The position numbers and the translations under genes are program-made. 64,000 bases of DNA from Cryptomeria japonica (Eukaryota > Streptophyta > Pinopsida > Cupressales > Cupressaceae). The notes under the pieces are model-generated. The model had not been told where the DNA came from, did not search any database, and saw only the letters and a list, made by a program, of their open reading frames with translations. This document shows, one piece after another, positions 47,009 to 59,060 of the stretch; position 1 is the first letter of the stretch; every line of letters starts with the position of its first letter. Location of the stretch: the NCBI RefSeq assembly GCF_030272615.1, contig NC_081412.1:139564747-139628746 (forward strand), written 5' to 3'.

Positions 47009-48247
47009 TGTTGGTTCGTAATAATGCCCTAGTAATTAAGACACATTTTCTTGACCGAAGGGTTCAATTCTCTGCACCATTCGACTACTAATTCATTAAT
47101 TAGAAACTCATTCACTTGTCAACCCAGGACTGTATACTTGAAACATGTATGCACTATATGTGCACTAGAAACTCATAGGAATTAGCTTAAGATTGAAGCA
47201 ACTAAATAAGAAATTGATGGAAAGCATTGGATTCTAAAGTTGGTTCTACTGATATCAACTTAATCTACTTAATATGAAAATTATAACTGTATGAAGAAAA
47301 TGAACTAACTAGCTAGTAATCATAAAACTATGCTTTCCTTCGGCTGCAAGAACAGTCACAGAATGGAGTTTTTGTGGTTGCATGACAGTCAACTGAAAGA
47401 TTCTAACCAACGAACATAAGCTTGCTAATGAACTCACATAGAAGAAAATGAAAGTAAATGAACGTGGATGCTCCCCAAGTGGCCCCCCTTGGATGAGCCT
47501 CCAGAATCTTAACAGAGCTAAAGATTATAAAAGCATCATAAGCACATTTATACTTTTTGACAGTGAATATGACAGAACTGAAATCTCTTTATTATTTTCA
47601 ACTAGGAAACAAAGTACACTCGGTGCTCAAGTGAGATAAATTGCATTGCATTCTCCATCTCTAACCGATGGATTTATAAGAGATTTTACAACTAACTAAC
47701 TACATAGTCAACCCACTCCCAACAAACTAGGAGGATGACTTTTATTAGAAATAAAAGCATAGAAGAATGAATCATTCTAGGACTCGGTCTCATGCACAAA
47801 TATAGGCCAAGGTTTCCTCCAAATTCCTCGACAAACCAGCACATGTTCTAAAGCAACAACTGCATCAACCACAACTAGTAGTTTTTTTATAGTTAACAAC
47901 TATTGGCTTGACTGGTTCGACAATTCTTATTTGATCAAGACTACAATTCTTCGAATCGCCAATAGATGTCCTTTGTTGACTTGGTCTTTCCTCTAGCTGC
48001 ATACGCAGAAGTTAACATGCACAACATATATTTGAACAATACTACTTTTAATCAACATTTAATCAAGCATTCCCTTATCATTCAAATGGATTTAATATCA
48101 TTTATAAGGTTGTTTATTAGATAGAAAAGTTCATAGGTTAAACACAAAAAGGCTTATATCTATCTCAACTGTAATGTCTAAGTCATAAAATCAGAAATAT
48201 AACATAACATAAAGTTCATATAAAATAGCCAAAAAGATGACTCATCA
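47009..48247 (-). repeat. E6 3' LTR
   Basis: TGTTGGTTCGTAATAATG to GATGACTCATCA on the + strand, 1239 bp. In the element's sense it starts TGATGAGTCATC. Confidence 0.94.
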
Positions 48248-48262
48248 TTTCCCCCCAACCTA
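48248..48262 (-). promoter_or_regulatory. E6 polypurine tract
   Basis: On the minus strand GTTGGGGGGAAA abuts the 3' LTR. Confidence 0.82.
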
Positions 48263-48525
48263 ACTAATGCTTGTCCTCAAGCATTTACATGTTCCTCAAT
48301 TGTTTCATTTCTAAAATTTGTCACCTTTGTCTCTCTTCTAGCCTGAACATATGGATCCCAATAAAAACGTTGATTTTCTTCTATTTCTTTTCAATAGGTA
48401 TCCTCAGCTTCTTTGTCATATGTCTGAAGGTTCTTCCAATATGGATGAAGGTATGGTAAAAGTGGTGAGAGGAATCCACCTTTCCTGCAATGATCTTCCC
48501 AATTGGATGTACCTGATTTCCCTTA

Positions 48526-50652
48526 TCAACATTGCATGGTAGTTCTGAAGAGAGTGTGGTTCCCGCTGCTTTTACTCATCTGGTAACCGATTCCATCACT
48601 GAGCAAGGTATCCAAAAACCATGTGTACTGAAGTCTTAGCCATTGCTTCATATTCTCTATACACCTATTCCCTTTTTGCAAAAGCAAGGTCTTTGTTCTT
48701 GTTGTCACTTAAAATCTAATTTCATTGGTACAATACATTATTTGAGTCAGATGTCTAAGCTCTTAATTCCAATGGAAAAGTTGATTCCAGATCCCTGTAT
48801 TGCCTAAATTGTTGCCCCCAACTATTCTAATTCTGGATGTAAGGCATGAATGCCTTGAGATGAGCATCACCAATGGATAACGGAGGGTTCCAATGAGTGT
48901 CAACTGGAACTGCATAATTATGCAAATTTATCTCACAAAGCAAGTTTTTGTCAACAAAAATTTAAGTCTCATATTCACATAGAAACTCTCTTGGGGTTAG
49001 CAAAGAAGAACATAAACCAAAAAACTCCCTTAATAACTGATAGGGAAGATACAATTATTTTAAGTATAAGGAATATACTTTGGGTGGAGGCCGACATCGC
49101 ACAATTTGAGGGACTAACTCCATGACCTCTCCCAAATTGGCTTTCAATTTTAGAACTTCCTTATCCTTCCTATTGATTTCATTCTACAATTTTTCCTTCT
49201 CTTGTTTCTAGGTTTCACGTTCATCTTGAATGGTTTGGTACATCTGAAAAAATAATTTAGGCCACATGAATGTTGGAGGAATTGGTAAGTGCACCCTTAT
49301 TTTTTCTTGACTTGCAGAAGACATCTACTCTATAGTGGTTGCAAACTTATCCAAACCAACCATCCCTTTAGTTCCTAATTGAGTACCATCTTGCAACAAC
49401 ATATTCAAATTTACAGTTATATCTATCCCCTCTTTCTTCTCCACGCCTATATTTGCTAGTGGAAAATAATGAGGAGTAGAGGGAGGAGTTGGAACTCTGG
49501 ATAGTGGTTTATTGTATGTCATCCTTACCAATTCTCCTACATAATTGTTATCTGACTCAATTTCACTTTATGTAACCACTTGCTAGAGAATTATCCTTAC
49601 TTTCCTTTTAGATTTTCCTAAATTCTGGTTACTACGCCTTAAAGGCAAATCAAAGGGTTTGGAACACATTATTTTTTCTTTGGCTACAGGAGAAACTACG
49701 GATGAGGATTTTGCTTTTTGGACTTTAGATCTTGGAGGACTATCATTTTCAACATTAGACACCCTTTGCATAAAATTTTTGTCCTGCTCCTTAGATGTTT
49801 CCTTTAATGGTGTTTTAGCTTTTATAGAATCCTCCTTCTAGTTTTTTAGAAGGGGGAGAGGGTGCTAGGGTTTTTGTTTTCTCTACATCTTTTTTAAAAA
49901 AAGATTGATCATTATGGTCTTTTAAAGAGGAAGATTTTGATACTGTTTTTTTTTTTACTTTTTCTTTCTAGAAGTTCTGAGTTGAGATATAGACCCTAAA
50001 TTTTGAATTCGTTCCCCTCTAAGAAAACTATCCCAAGATAACCCAGGGTTTGTTTCTTGTACACTTCTCTCTACTAATAACTTAATCAAACAATGGTGGG
50101 ACACAAAGTTTCCCCTACCTTTGTGTGTTTCTACAGACATCTTCTTCAACATATGGTACAAAACACTCGGAACATTCATGTGTCTTCCATGGCAGAGATG
50201 AGAGAGAAGCTTAAAATGTACAACATATAGAAGAGATTGACGACCCTCAAAAGTAAGATACGTAATAATGTATACTACTCTAGGAGCCCATTCTTCTGGA
50301 AAATATTTCCTACTTGTACCCTGCCTGGTAACCATTAATGGAGGATCTCCCAGAAGTGTGAATTCAGCCCTTTCTATTCTTGCATCAAAGGTGTCTAAGC
50401 ATTTTTCCCCAATTGCAGGTACTCTAGTTATCTTAGTTATGTGTTCATATGTGGATACTACTTTGACCCTCATACTATGGCTTCCCCATCTTGAAATATG
50501 GATGCAAACTCATAGGCCACGACATTGTCAAGACTGTTGAGCTTCATAAAGTAATCCAACCACCCACTTGCTTGAAATATTGGCTCATAGTTTGCATCTG
50601 AAAGAAGAAGTTCATGGTCTACCGGTTCATGCCTGATTGGTGGTCCTCCCAT
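48526..50652 (-). pseudogene. E6 accessory ORF after integrase
   Basis: Several minus-strand ORFs in series (50652-50470, 50473-49955, 49771-49583, 49531-49325, 48708-48526) read as one decayed protein of about 700 residues. The N-terminal part has ANYEPIFQASGWLDYFMKLN, then ITRVPAIGEKCLDTFDARIE, PLMVTRQGTSRKYFPEEWAP, LSHLCHGRHMNVPSVLYHML and NFVSHHCLIKLLVE. Basic, Ser-rich and then charged helical segments follow. Its position matches the extra ORF of Athila/Tat elements. The sequence resembles the plant putative transposon-protein domain more than an envelope; no signal peptide or membrane segment is evident. Function unknown. Confidence 0.65.
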
Positions 50653-51559
50653 TTCTGCAGACTCAATATTCTCTCAACACAAAGTGACTCCCTTCCTTCT
50701 GAAACTTAACAAAATTTCTTTAACTCGCTACCCCCAATCTTTACATATTACAAAGCTAATTATAGCACTTCATTTATCACACTATAAACTAAAGACAACA
50801 AGATGACAAGAAAGATATTTCAAAGGAAAAACATGACTCTAAGCTTAGGATAGCTTAAAATAAACCTTTTTGCAAGGTGACTAATGTGCGAATCTTCATA
50901 ATTCTACTTCGCCCTTTGCAAAAAAATCACATCATCAAATAACCCCTCCCACCAACCAAAATTTCAAATAATAATATAAGCAGGTTGGGAAATAAATGAT
51001 ATTAAGTAATGATAAGGAAATAACTCAAATTAAACACAATTTAGAGTAATAAGTACAAAAAAAATATGTGCACATGTACCTAAAGTTGTGATGCATAATA
51101 AGTAATAATTATCAATATTGATGTGATTATCGTTAAGCGTGCAATGTAACAACAGAGCCAAAGAATGAAAGAAAATGAGGACGGATGAAAAAGTGAAAAG
51201 ATAGAGATGAGGTGGAATGACGACAGAAGAAAGAAGAAAGTGTTTCCATGTATGAAGACATATGAAAAAGTGAAAGATAGAGATGAGGGGAATGACGACA
51301 AAAGAAAGAAGAAATCATTTCCATGAAACATTTATTAGGAAATTAGAAAATAGAACCTTGGCATGTGGTGAGCTAGGAAGCCTGCCAAAGTTTCCTGTAG
51401 CAAATTTGAAATTTGGATTATCCACGAATTGTTGCAGGAACTCATGTTTAGAACTAGGCCTATGATAAAGGCAAATCCTATGGTCGTTTACCAACCACTT
51501 AAAACGTATCGAATCTATTGTGGTGAGTCACACAACACCATTGTCAAAGAGCTCAACAA
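50653..51559. other. E6 spacer between integrase and accessory ORF
   Basis: AT-rich and noncoding in the element's sense. It includes a 77-bp tandem duplication (51184-51335). Confidence 0.6.
51184..51335. repeat. 77-bp tandem duplication in E6
   Basis: GAAAAAGTGAAA(A)GATAG begins at 51187 and again at 51264. The copies also share GATGAGG, GGAATGACGACA and GAAGAAAGAAGAAA, with small indels. Both copies are purine-rich on the + strand. Confidence 0.85.
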
Positions 51560-52627
51560 CTTCATATGGTCCCAGCCAACGTGTCTGAAGCTTCCTTGGG
51601 TATTGTGATATTTGGAGTCATATAATAGTGCCCAATCTCCAGGGGCAAATTTCTTATTTCTGATAGGCTTATCATTTCATCAAGCCCATTGTTGTTGGAT
51701 GGGCTCTGTATGATGGAGATTTCTTTCTATATTCATCAAGGGTATTAAGTTGCATAATACGTCCATGTTGTGCTTTAGCAATATCTATATCTAGGTCAAG
51801 GGTTGTCCATAGAGACTTGTATTCAAATTCTATTGGAAAAACAATTGTTTATCCATAAATCAACTCAAATGGTGTGAAGCCAGTAGTTGTCTTCCATGTT
51901 ATTTTGTAAGCCCAGACTGCCTCGAGTAACCTAGATGCCCAGGCCTTCTTATGGAGACTTACTATTTTTGTGAGAATGGCCTCAATCTCCCTGTTTGTGA
52001 CCTCTGCCTAGCCATTGGCTTGGGGATGGTATGGAGTTGACTTTTTATAACGAATTTTATAGCCATTCATCAGGGTTGTTATTAAACTAGAATGGAATTA
52101 TGGCCTTTGATCAGTTACTAGCTCCCTAGGGACTCTATACCTAGTAAAAATATCCTCATAAAGGAACTCTGCAACTGTATTATCCCTAGTATGTTTCATA
52201 GCTCTAACTTCCACCCATTTGGTAACATAATCAGTACAAACAAGGATATAAGATTTACCATTAGTTGGAGGATCAATAAGACCAATGAATCCATTCTCCA
52301 CTTATCAAATTGAGTGACAATTGCTTGTGATTGCAAAGGCATTTCATTAGAGTTAGTTGGTCCCCCTATACGTTGACAATGGTCACACTTCCTAGTATAT
52401 TTGATGGCATCCTTGTGAAGGGTTGACCAATAGTAACTAGTGTTGAGGATTGTCATGGAGGTCCATTTTGCAGCAAAATGTCCTCCATAGGGCTCATCAT
52501 GACACACATGCAAAATGCCATAGGCTTCAACTTCTCTAACACATCTATGCATCACATGGTCTGGTCCTATATAGTACAGACATCTTTCAATCCTAGAATA
52601 CGAAAAAGTTTTTTCAACCAACAACAT
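51560..52627 (-). pseudogene. E6 integrase
   Basis: The zinc-binding part HVCHDEPYGGHFAAKWT and CDHCQRIGG keeps HHCC ligands. The core has CTDYVTKWVEV (first Asp), LVTDQRPQFHSSL (second Asp), then YHPQANG, a stop, and AEVTNREIEAIL (Glu). The downstream WASRLLEAVWAYKI and TPFELIYG are the usual gypsy C-terminal signatures. Frames change near 52300 and several stops occur. It would integrate the cDNA. Confidence 0.9.
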
Positions 52628-53150
52628 TTTCTCCTTTGGGGAAAAATAGGGGGGAACTCTGCCTAAAAATAGATAGTTTGCTATATCTGCATACCATGGG
52701 GTACAAGTGCTGATAGAAACAAGTGCTCATCCAAAAATGAATCATCAATGACAGGTTTAGAGATAGATGTTGTAAGCCTTGAAAGAAAATATGTTGCCAC
52801 ATTGGCCTTTCTTGGCTTGTCCTCTATTGTAATGTCAAAATCTTACAGTAATAACAACCACCTAGATAACGTGCCTACAACCACAAGTTTGTTCATGAGA
52901 TATTTGATGGCTGCATGATTAGTATGGACAAACACTAGATATCTACTGATATAATGCATGAATTTTTTTAAGGCATAAACTACTGCTAGCATTTCCATTT
53001 TTGTCACTGTGTAGTTTAACTCAGCTCTCTGCAGGTTCTTACTGATGAAATATATGGCATGTTCATTGGCCCCTTCCTTTTGACCAAAGACATCTCCAAC
53101 TGCATCGTCAGAGGCCTTTGTATGAACATGAAATGGAAGTTACTATTTAG
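52628..53150 (-). pseudogene. E6 RNase H
   Basis: Reads PFHVHTKASDDAVGDVFGQ, where gypsy relatives have HTDAS, so the first catalytic Asp is replaced by Lys. Then AIYFISKNLQRAELNYTVTK, EMLAVVYALKKFMHY and YLVFVHTNHAAIKYLM. Stops occur near 53140 and 52850. It is continuous with RT upstream. Confidence 0.85.
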
Positions 53151-53154
53151 GTCC

Positions 53155-54334
53155 TCAGAGAGAAAGTGTTTTACTTAAAGCGTCCTTGAGTGTGGAAAAT
53201 GTTTGATCACAAGAACATGTCCAGTTGAATTCAACATCTTTTGTTAAGAGTCCATATAGTGGTCTAACTATTTTGCTAAAGTCTTGGATAAATATTTTGT
53301 AATAGCATGCATGACCCAGGAAGCTTCCTACATCTTTTTGCTTTGTAGGTACTAGTAAATTTTTGATAACTTCTATTTTAGCAAGGTCCACTTTAATACC
53401 TGATTGAGATATGTGGTGGCCTAGAACTATTCCTTCTGTCATCATCATGAAACACTTCACTATTGAGGGATAAATGATGATCTTCACATCTTTTCAAAAC
53501 CTTCTCCAAATTGGATAGGGCTCCATCAATTTTTTTTCCATAGGTTGTGAAATCATCCAGGTATATTTCCATATTGTTAAGAGAAATATCAGAGAAGATA
53601 CTGATGACTTCCCTTTGAAATGTTGCAGGGGCATTGCACAAGCCAAAAGGAAGAACTCAATAAGCATATGTACCCCAAGGGCATGTGAAGGTAGTTTTCT
53701 CTTGATCCTCAAGAGCAATTTTAATTTGGTTATATCCACTAAACCCATCCAGAAAGGAGAAATATTGTAGCCCTGCTAGATTATCCAATACCTGATCAAC
53801 AAAAGGTAATGGGAAGTGCTCCTTCTTAGTGGTTGCATTTAGTTCTCTATAGTCAACACATACTCTCCACTTGCCTCCTTTCTTTGATACAATGACCAAA
53901 GGAGATACCCACTGGCTATCTGAGATAGAATAGATGAAGCCCACATCTAACAATTTTTGCACTTCTTGTTTAACAATTTATCTGACTGCAGGATTCACTC
54001 TCCTTTGTGGTTGTCAGATTGGTTTGCAATCTTTGTTGATGTAAATTCTATGCATACAGAGCATAGGATACAACCCTTTCATATCATTATAGGCCTAAGC
54101 TAAAGCATGTTGGTGGGATTTTAGAATGGCTATCAAAGAGTCATGTTGGGTTCTAGTCAACTCATTGTTGATATTTAGAACTCTTCCTGGAGAAACCTCT
54201 AATTGCTCAGTCAGTTCTATCATTGATGTTGGACTAATAGTGGGGGTCTTTACTTCATGCGGGAGAAATGTGTGCAACAGGTGTGACTGATCTAGGAATT
54301 CAGGAGCAGAGGGTGATGGTAACAACATTTGCAA
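53155..54334 (-). pseudogene. E6 reverse transcriptase
   Basis: Linker at 54334-54095, then the RT core: VGFIYSISDSQWVSPLVIVS, KKGGKWRVCVDYRELNATTK, FPLPFVDQVLDNLAG, FLDGFSGYNQI, ATFQREVISIFSD and the catalytic YLDDFTTYG. Connection: VLGHHISQSGIKVDLAKIEV, GHACYYKIFIQDFS and FNWTCSCDQTF. Stops and two frameshifts split it into 53657-53962, 53393-53641 and 53155-53487. Both catalytic Asp remain. Confidence 0.93.
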
Positions 54335-54391
54335 AGGACGTGAAAGGTGATTCTTTTTTTCAGCTCCTAATTCATAATTATTCTGAATAAT

Positions 54392-54940
54392 TTAGGATAA
54401 AATTTCATCATCATCTTGCAATTGAAAGATAAAAATCCTACCAATCATCATCAATGATTGTAGAGAATTAACCTCCTCAACATCATCACCCAAGTCAAAC
54501 CAAACTGAAGTATCATTGTCCTCATTGGGCTTGGCTGGTGGAAAAAGAACAAGCTTCTTGGTGGTATTGCCATTTGAAATTGTCATATCTCCAGACCTAC
54601 ATCCTATATAGGCATCTGTAGTGGCTAGCCATGGTCTTCCCAGTATCACAGGATATCCCCCCATAGTGGATTTAGGGGATAGAATTATAAAATCTACTGG
54701 ATATTCCCATGAATCTAGGGTGACAATAAGGTCTTCAACAACCCCATCTGGTGTGATTGTGGAATTGTCTGCTAGGTGCAACACAGTGGATGTATGCCAT
54801 AAAGTTGTTATGTTTAAATTCTGCATCAGGCTTTTGGTCATGACAATTATATCAGCTCCCAAATTTATAAGAGTGCTTTAAAAAAAACCCCATTAATGGT
54901 TATCCCTACCACTGGACTACCAGGATCAGAATACTAAGGA
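54392..54940 (-). pseudogene. E6 aspartic protease
   Basis: DPGSPVVGITINGV leads into LINLGADIIVM, where Athila/Tat relatives have a catalytic Asp (DLGA or DSGA); here it is Asn, a single G-to-A change. Then VDFIILSPKSTMGGYPVILG and RPWLATTDAYIGC, the second retropepsin half with the ILGRPWL signature. The enzyme would be dead from the Asn alone. Confidence 0.88.
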
Positions 54941-54941
54941 G

Positions 54942-55881
54942 TTACAACTTTCCCCAATAATATCCACTAATTGGCCCATGACATGAATAGTTTGGGGATC
55001 TTTTATTTTTCATGTCTGGTATCTTTAGGCACATTTCCCTTATGGCCTTACTATAGATGGGAACATCTTTGATGGCCTGAAATAAGGTTATTTTAACACA
55101 AATATGCTTAATTTGGCCTAGAAAATCAAAGGTTGGCTCCACTTCAGGTTCTTTGATTGCTAGCCTATGAGGAAATTGAGGGTCTGGCTCAACTGTCTGT
55201 GTTTTCTCAAGTTGTCCTATTGGAGTAGAGTTGGTGGCTTGAGGGTAAACATTTTCTAATTGTTCTCGTTGTTCTGAAGATATTTCAGTAATAATAGGTG
55301 AATGAGGGACCCTTAAGTCCTTTCTCGAGCGTAATTGCATGTTACTGATATTCACAACATAGGCAGGGTATTGAATAGGGTCAGTGGCAAATGCTTGTTG
55401 TTGTGTTTCTCTGTTAGGATTTGATGCAGTTTGTGCTAGCAATTGAGTGGGTCTAGATGCATTGGCATTTTGGTTAGATTGAGGTAATAGGGCTTGTTGA
55501 GGAGGAGTAATATGTGGCTGCATTAGACAACTAATTGGTTTTGCCAATGTTGTCCTCATCTCCATTGAGGTATTGTCTGCCAATTCCCTTGAGGGGGTTG
55601 CTAATTACCTTGAAGTGGCTGCATGTTCATATTCAGGTAATTTGGCCATGAAGGAGGTTGAATTCCCCAAAAGTTTGGCCCATAATTTGACCAATTGGAA
55701 GGATCTTGGAATTAACAATTATTACTATTAGCATTGGGATTTGCATAAGGAAGATTGAAAGAAGGAGGATCGTGAGGCATACCTTGTCTTGGTGCCCATG
55801 GTCTCCTTTGTGCCACAAAGAAGACTTGTCCTTCCTCATCCTCAATTGGTCTAAATTTTGGATACGCACTCTTGCTCTCAA
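54942..55881 (-). pseudogene. E6 gag C-terminal and gag-protease linker
   Basis: Frames shift among 55881-55633 and 55583-54942. An Asn/Pro/Trp-rich stretch (NLPYANPNANSNN, SNWSNYGPNFWG) is followed by Gln-rich sequence. Then come FPHRLAIKEPEVEPTFDFLG and ITLFQAIKDVPIYSKAIREM, the conserved linker before protease in Athila/Tat elements. No clean CCHC knuckle is visible. Confidence 0.75.
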
Positions 55882-55927
55882 TGCTTGAAATTTTTTTGCA
55901 TCTGTAATCCCTCTTCTTTTGTCTGCA

Positions 55928-56707
55928 CTAGGGGCAATATTCTGCTAACATAGCTTCTACTTCAACATGCTTCTTATTGGCTTGAATTGTGTCCAATTGT
56001 GTTTCCATATTGTTGATAATGCCTTCCTTAAAATCTTTCAACGGATGAGTTATCTCCATCCTGATAACTGTTGAAGATGCTTTTGTTGTTGTAGAACTAG
56101 ACCTATAGTATCTACCCTTCTTAGTATAAGCCTTGAAATATTTCTGGCAAATCTTCCTAATATCATCCCATTGAGCTTGGTTAATGTATCCTCCTCCCAT
56201 AAGGTCAAGTGCTTCAATACAATCCTCATTACTTCCCCTTAAAAAAATCAATTTCAGAGATTCTTCACTCAAAGTGCTATGCTTGGACTTCCTCATATTG
56301 AACAGAAACCTTTCAAGATAATCTTTCAGACTTTCATCCTCCTTTTGTGCCATTTGGAAGATATCATCACCATGTTGATCAATTCCTCCACAATAGTCTT
56401 TATATTTCTCCAAAAACTTTGTATTTATCTCATCCCAAGTAGTTATTGTATCCCTACCTAAACTCATAAACCATTTAAGAGCGTCTTTTTTTGATGTAGC
56501 ATGGAATAGCTTGAGTTTATGGGCATCAATGGTATAATCATAATTTCTACAGAGGATATCAAATTCAAACAAAAAGGTGTTTGGGTCTTCAGTGACCAGG
56601 CCAAAGAATTTTTGAAGAGAGAAGGTTGGAATATTCTTCAGATTTGCATTATCATGTTGTTCAAGAATAGGGAATTCAAAAGTAGGATTGGGAGGTGAAG
56701 CACCCAC
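55928..56707 (-). pseudogene. E6 gag capsid region
   Basis: About 259 residues open: PTFSLQKFFGLVTEDPNTFL, LKLFHATSKKDALKWFMSLG, TTWDEINTKFLEKYKDY, MAQKEDESLKDYLERF and CIEALDLMGGGYINQAQWDD. This is the Retrotrans_gag core (the W-x4-F-x-E/K-K-Y pattern) that builds the particle shell. No clear ATG precedes it in frame; the start appears mutated. 56708-57050 is 5' untranslated. Confidence 0.88.
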
Positions 56708-57054
56708 CCACCAGGATTTGTCATTTGTGGTTGATAAAGAACCAAAGGTAAAATATTTTCTTTAGGGGGTCGTTTAATAAATCAAGGTCTCCTTCTTATA
56801 GATCAAAAATACTTCGATTTCTATCTTTCGCAAAGACTTCAACAAAAGGATTTATATCTACACAAAGGGTATATTGGTAGGTATATGCATGCAAATTTTG
56901 TCTCAATTACCAATATACCTACACAAAATGTTGGGTGATAGGTTTGCGCTTCTTTTCTCAAGTGATTCAAAGGTGCCTCTAACTCTAATGTCATCTATTG
57001 AAGGCTTTAAAAATTTTAAAGCCTATATTCCCAATAAGTTCTTAGTTTGACACC

Positions 57055-57077
57055 ATCATCGACAACGACACCAAAAA
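57055..57077 (-). promoter_or_regulatory. E6 primer binding site (tRNA-Asp-like, deaminated)
   Basis: After the 5' LTR the minus strand reads TTTTTGGTGTCGTTGTCGAT. TGGTGTCGTTGTCG equals the Tat/Athila tRNA-Asp-type site TGGCGCCGTTGCCG with three C-to-T changes. Confidence 0.75.
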
Positions 57078-58313
57078 TGTTGGTTCCTAATAATGCTCTA
57101 GTAATTAAGACACATTTTATTGACCGAAGGGTTCAATTCTCTGCACCATTCAACTACGAATTCATTAATCAAAAACTCATTCACTTGTCAACGTTGGAAT
57201 GTATACTTCAAACAGGTCTACACTATATGTGCACTAAGAAACTCATAAGGAATACTAGATTTAAGCTTGAAGCAAATAAAAAACAAATTGATGGAAAGCA
57301 TTGGATTCTAAAGTTGGTTCTATGGATATCAACTTAATCTACTTAATATGAAACTTATAACTTTATGCAAAAAATGAACTAATCAGCTAATAATCATAAA
57401 ACTCAGTTTTTCTTCGGCTGCAAGAACAGTCACAGAAAGGAGTTTTTGTGGTTGCAGGACAATCAACTAAAAGATTCTAACCAATGAACATAAGTTTGCT
57501 AATGAACTCACATGGCAGAAAATGAAAGTAAATGAATGTGGATGCTCCCCAACTAGGCCCCCTTCGATGAGCCTCTAGAATCTTAACTAGATCTAAAGAT
57601 TACAAAAGCATCATAAGCACATTGATACTTTTTGACAGTGAATATGACAGAACTGAAATCTCTTTATTATTTTCAATTATGAAACAAAGTACTCAAGTAA
57701 TATAAAATTTCATTACATTCTCCATTTCTAACCAATGGATTTATAAGAGATTTTACAATTAACTAACTACACAACCAATCCACTCCCAACAAACTAGGAG
57801 GATGACTTTTATTAGAGATAAAAGCATTGAAGAATGAATCATTCTAGGACTTTGTCTCATGCACAAATATAGGTCAAGATTTCCTCTAGATTTCCTTGAC
57901 AAACTGACACACGTTTTGAAGCAACAACTGCATCAACCGCAACTAGGAGTTTTGTCATAGTTAATAGCTACTAGCTTGACTACTTCATCAATTCTTATTT
58001 CATCATGACTGCAATTCTTCGTATTAGCGAGAGATGTCCTTCATTGACTTGGTCTTTCCTCCAGCTGTATACACAAAAGTTAACACACACAACATATATT
58101 TGAACAATACTACTTTTAATCAACATTTAATCAAGCATTCTCTCATTATTCAAATGGATTTAATATCATTTATAAGGTTGTTTAATAGATAGCGAATTTC
58201 ATAGGTTAAACACAAAAAGGCTTATATCTATCTTAATTGTAATGTCTAAGTCACAAAATGACAAATCTAACATAATATAAAGTTCATTAAAATAGCCAAA
58301 AGATGACTCATCA
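57078..58313 (-). repeat. E6 5' LTR
   Basis: TGTTGGTTCCTAATAATG to GATGACTCATCA on the + strand, 1236 bp. GTAAG target duplication follows at 58314. Confidence 0.94.
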
Positions 58314-58318
58314 GTAAG

Positions 58319-58639
58319 GGTCTACCCACAAGACCAATGTGTTACTAGACATGAATTTAAATATTGTAATTTATTTCTAAAAAATTATAGTGCAACAATT
58401 AGATGAAAGATAAAATCAGTACCGCCCAATCGTGGGTATCATCCCAACTTCTTCCAAAAGTCCAACGCACAATCCTCTCTCTCCATCCCAACAAAACATG
58501 GTCTCATGAAGTGAAATGATTGCAACAAACAAACAAAAATGAATTTGGTAAAAAAAACTTCAGAAACTATTAAGTAATGGAGTTCGCAGGTGTAAAACTA
58601 GACTCCCCAATGTAAGGCATGCACAAATTGGATTTGTTT
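58319..58639. other. No gene seen
   Basis: Right flank of E6. AT-rich, no motif. Possibly the eroded upstream part of the PPR relic. Confidence 0.5.
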
Positions 58640-59060
58640 AAAAAGCTTTAGAAACTTTCATGCAAATGCAACTTGTAGTCATGGGATATGTAGAAGATAG
58701 ATATGATGAAAAGACTTCAGATACTTTCAAGCAAATGCATTTGGTAGTTGTGAAGGCCAAATCCACAACCTTATGCTTGCATTCTCCCAGCCTGTGTACT
58801 GCACTTATTGTCGTGTATGCACAAAGTGGAAGAATTCTAAAAGACTCAAGAAACTTTAAAGCATGTGCAGAAATGAGAGCTTTGGAACAGGGTATCGACA
58901 TTTATCAAATCACAAAGAAGGTGGAGTTTTATATAAAACGGTCAATATTGAAAATTTTATGGCAGATGTGTATGCAAATGTGGGAAGGATAGATCAAGCC
59001 TGTGATTGAATCATAGGCTCTCTCAATAGAAATATGGTCGCACCACTATGATCATTGCAG
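58640..59060 (+). pseudogene. PPR protein gene relic
   Basis: Fragments of pentatricopeptide repeats appear across two plus-strand frames. ETFMQMQLV and later DTFKQMHLVVVKAKSTT match the F-K-x-M-x-L repeat core. ILPACV is in a neighbouring frame. NFKACAEMRALEQGIDIYQ fits the ACA-x-x-x-ALEQG-x-x-IH repeat, and ADVYANVGRIDQAC fits the DMYAKCGRI-x-x-A core. These are PLS-type repeats of plant organelle RNA-editing factors. Frameshifts, stops and shuffled repeat remains show it is dead. It is the only host-type gene trace found in the window. Confidence 0.65.

Larger units (their letters stand above)
47009..58313 (-). mobile_element. E6: Ty3/gypsy retrotransposon, Tat/Athila-like
   Basis: LTRs 47009-48247 and 58313-57078, an exact target duplication GTAAG (47004-47008 and 58314-58318), a polypurine tract and a tRNA-Asp-like primer site. 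Minus-strand order is gag, protease, RT, RNase H, integrase, then an accessory ORF. IN after RNase H makes it Ty3/gypsy. The gag-protease linker and the tRNA-Asp-type site place it near Tat/Athila. Every domain carries stops or lost catalytic residues. LTRs are about 90% identical over the first 290 bp by eye, so it is an old copy. Confidence 0.95.
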
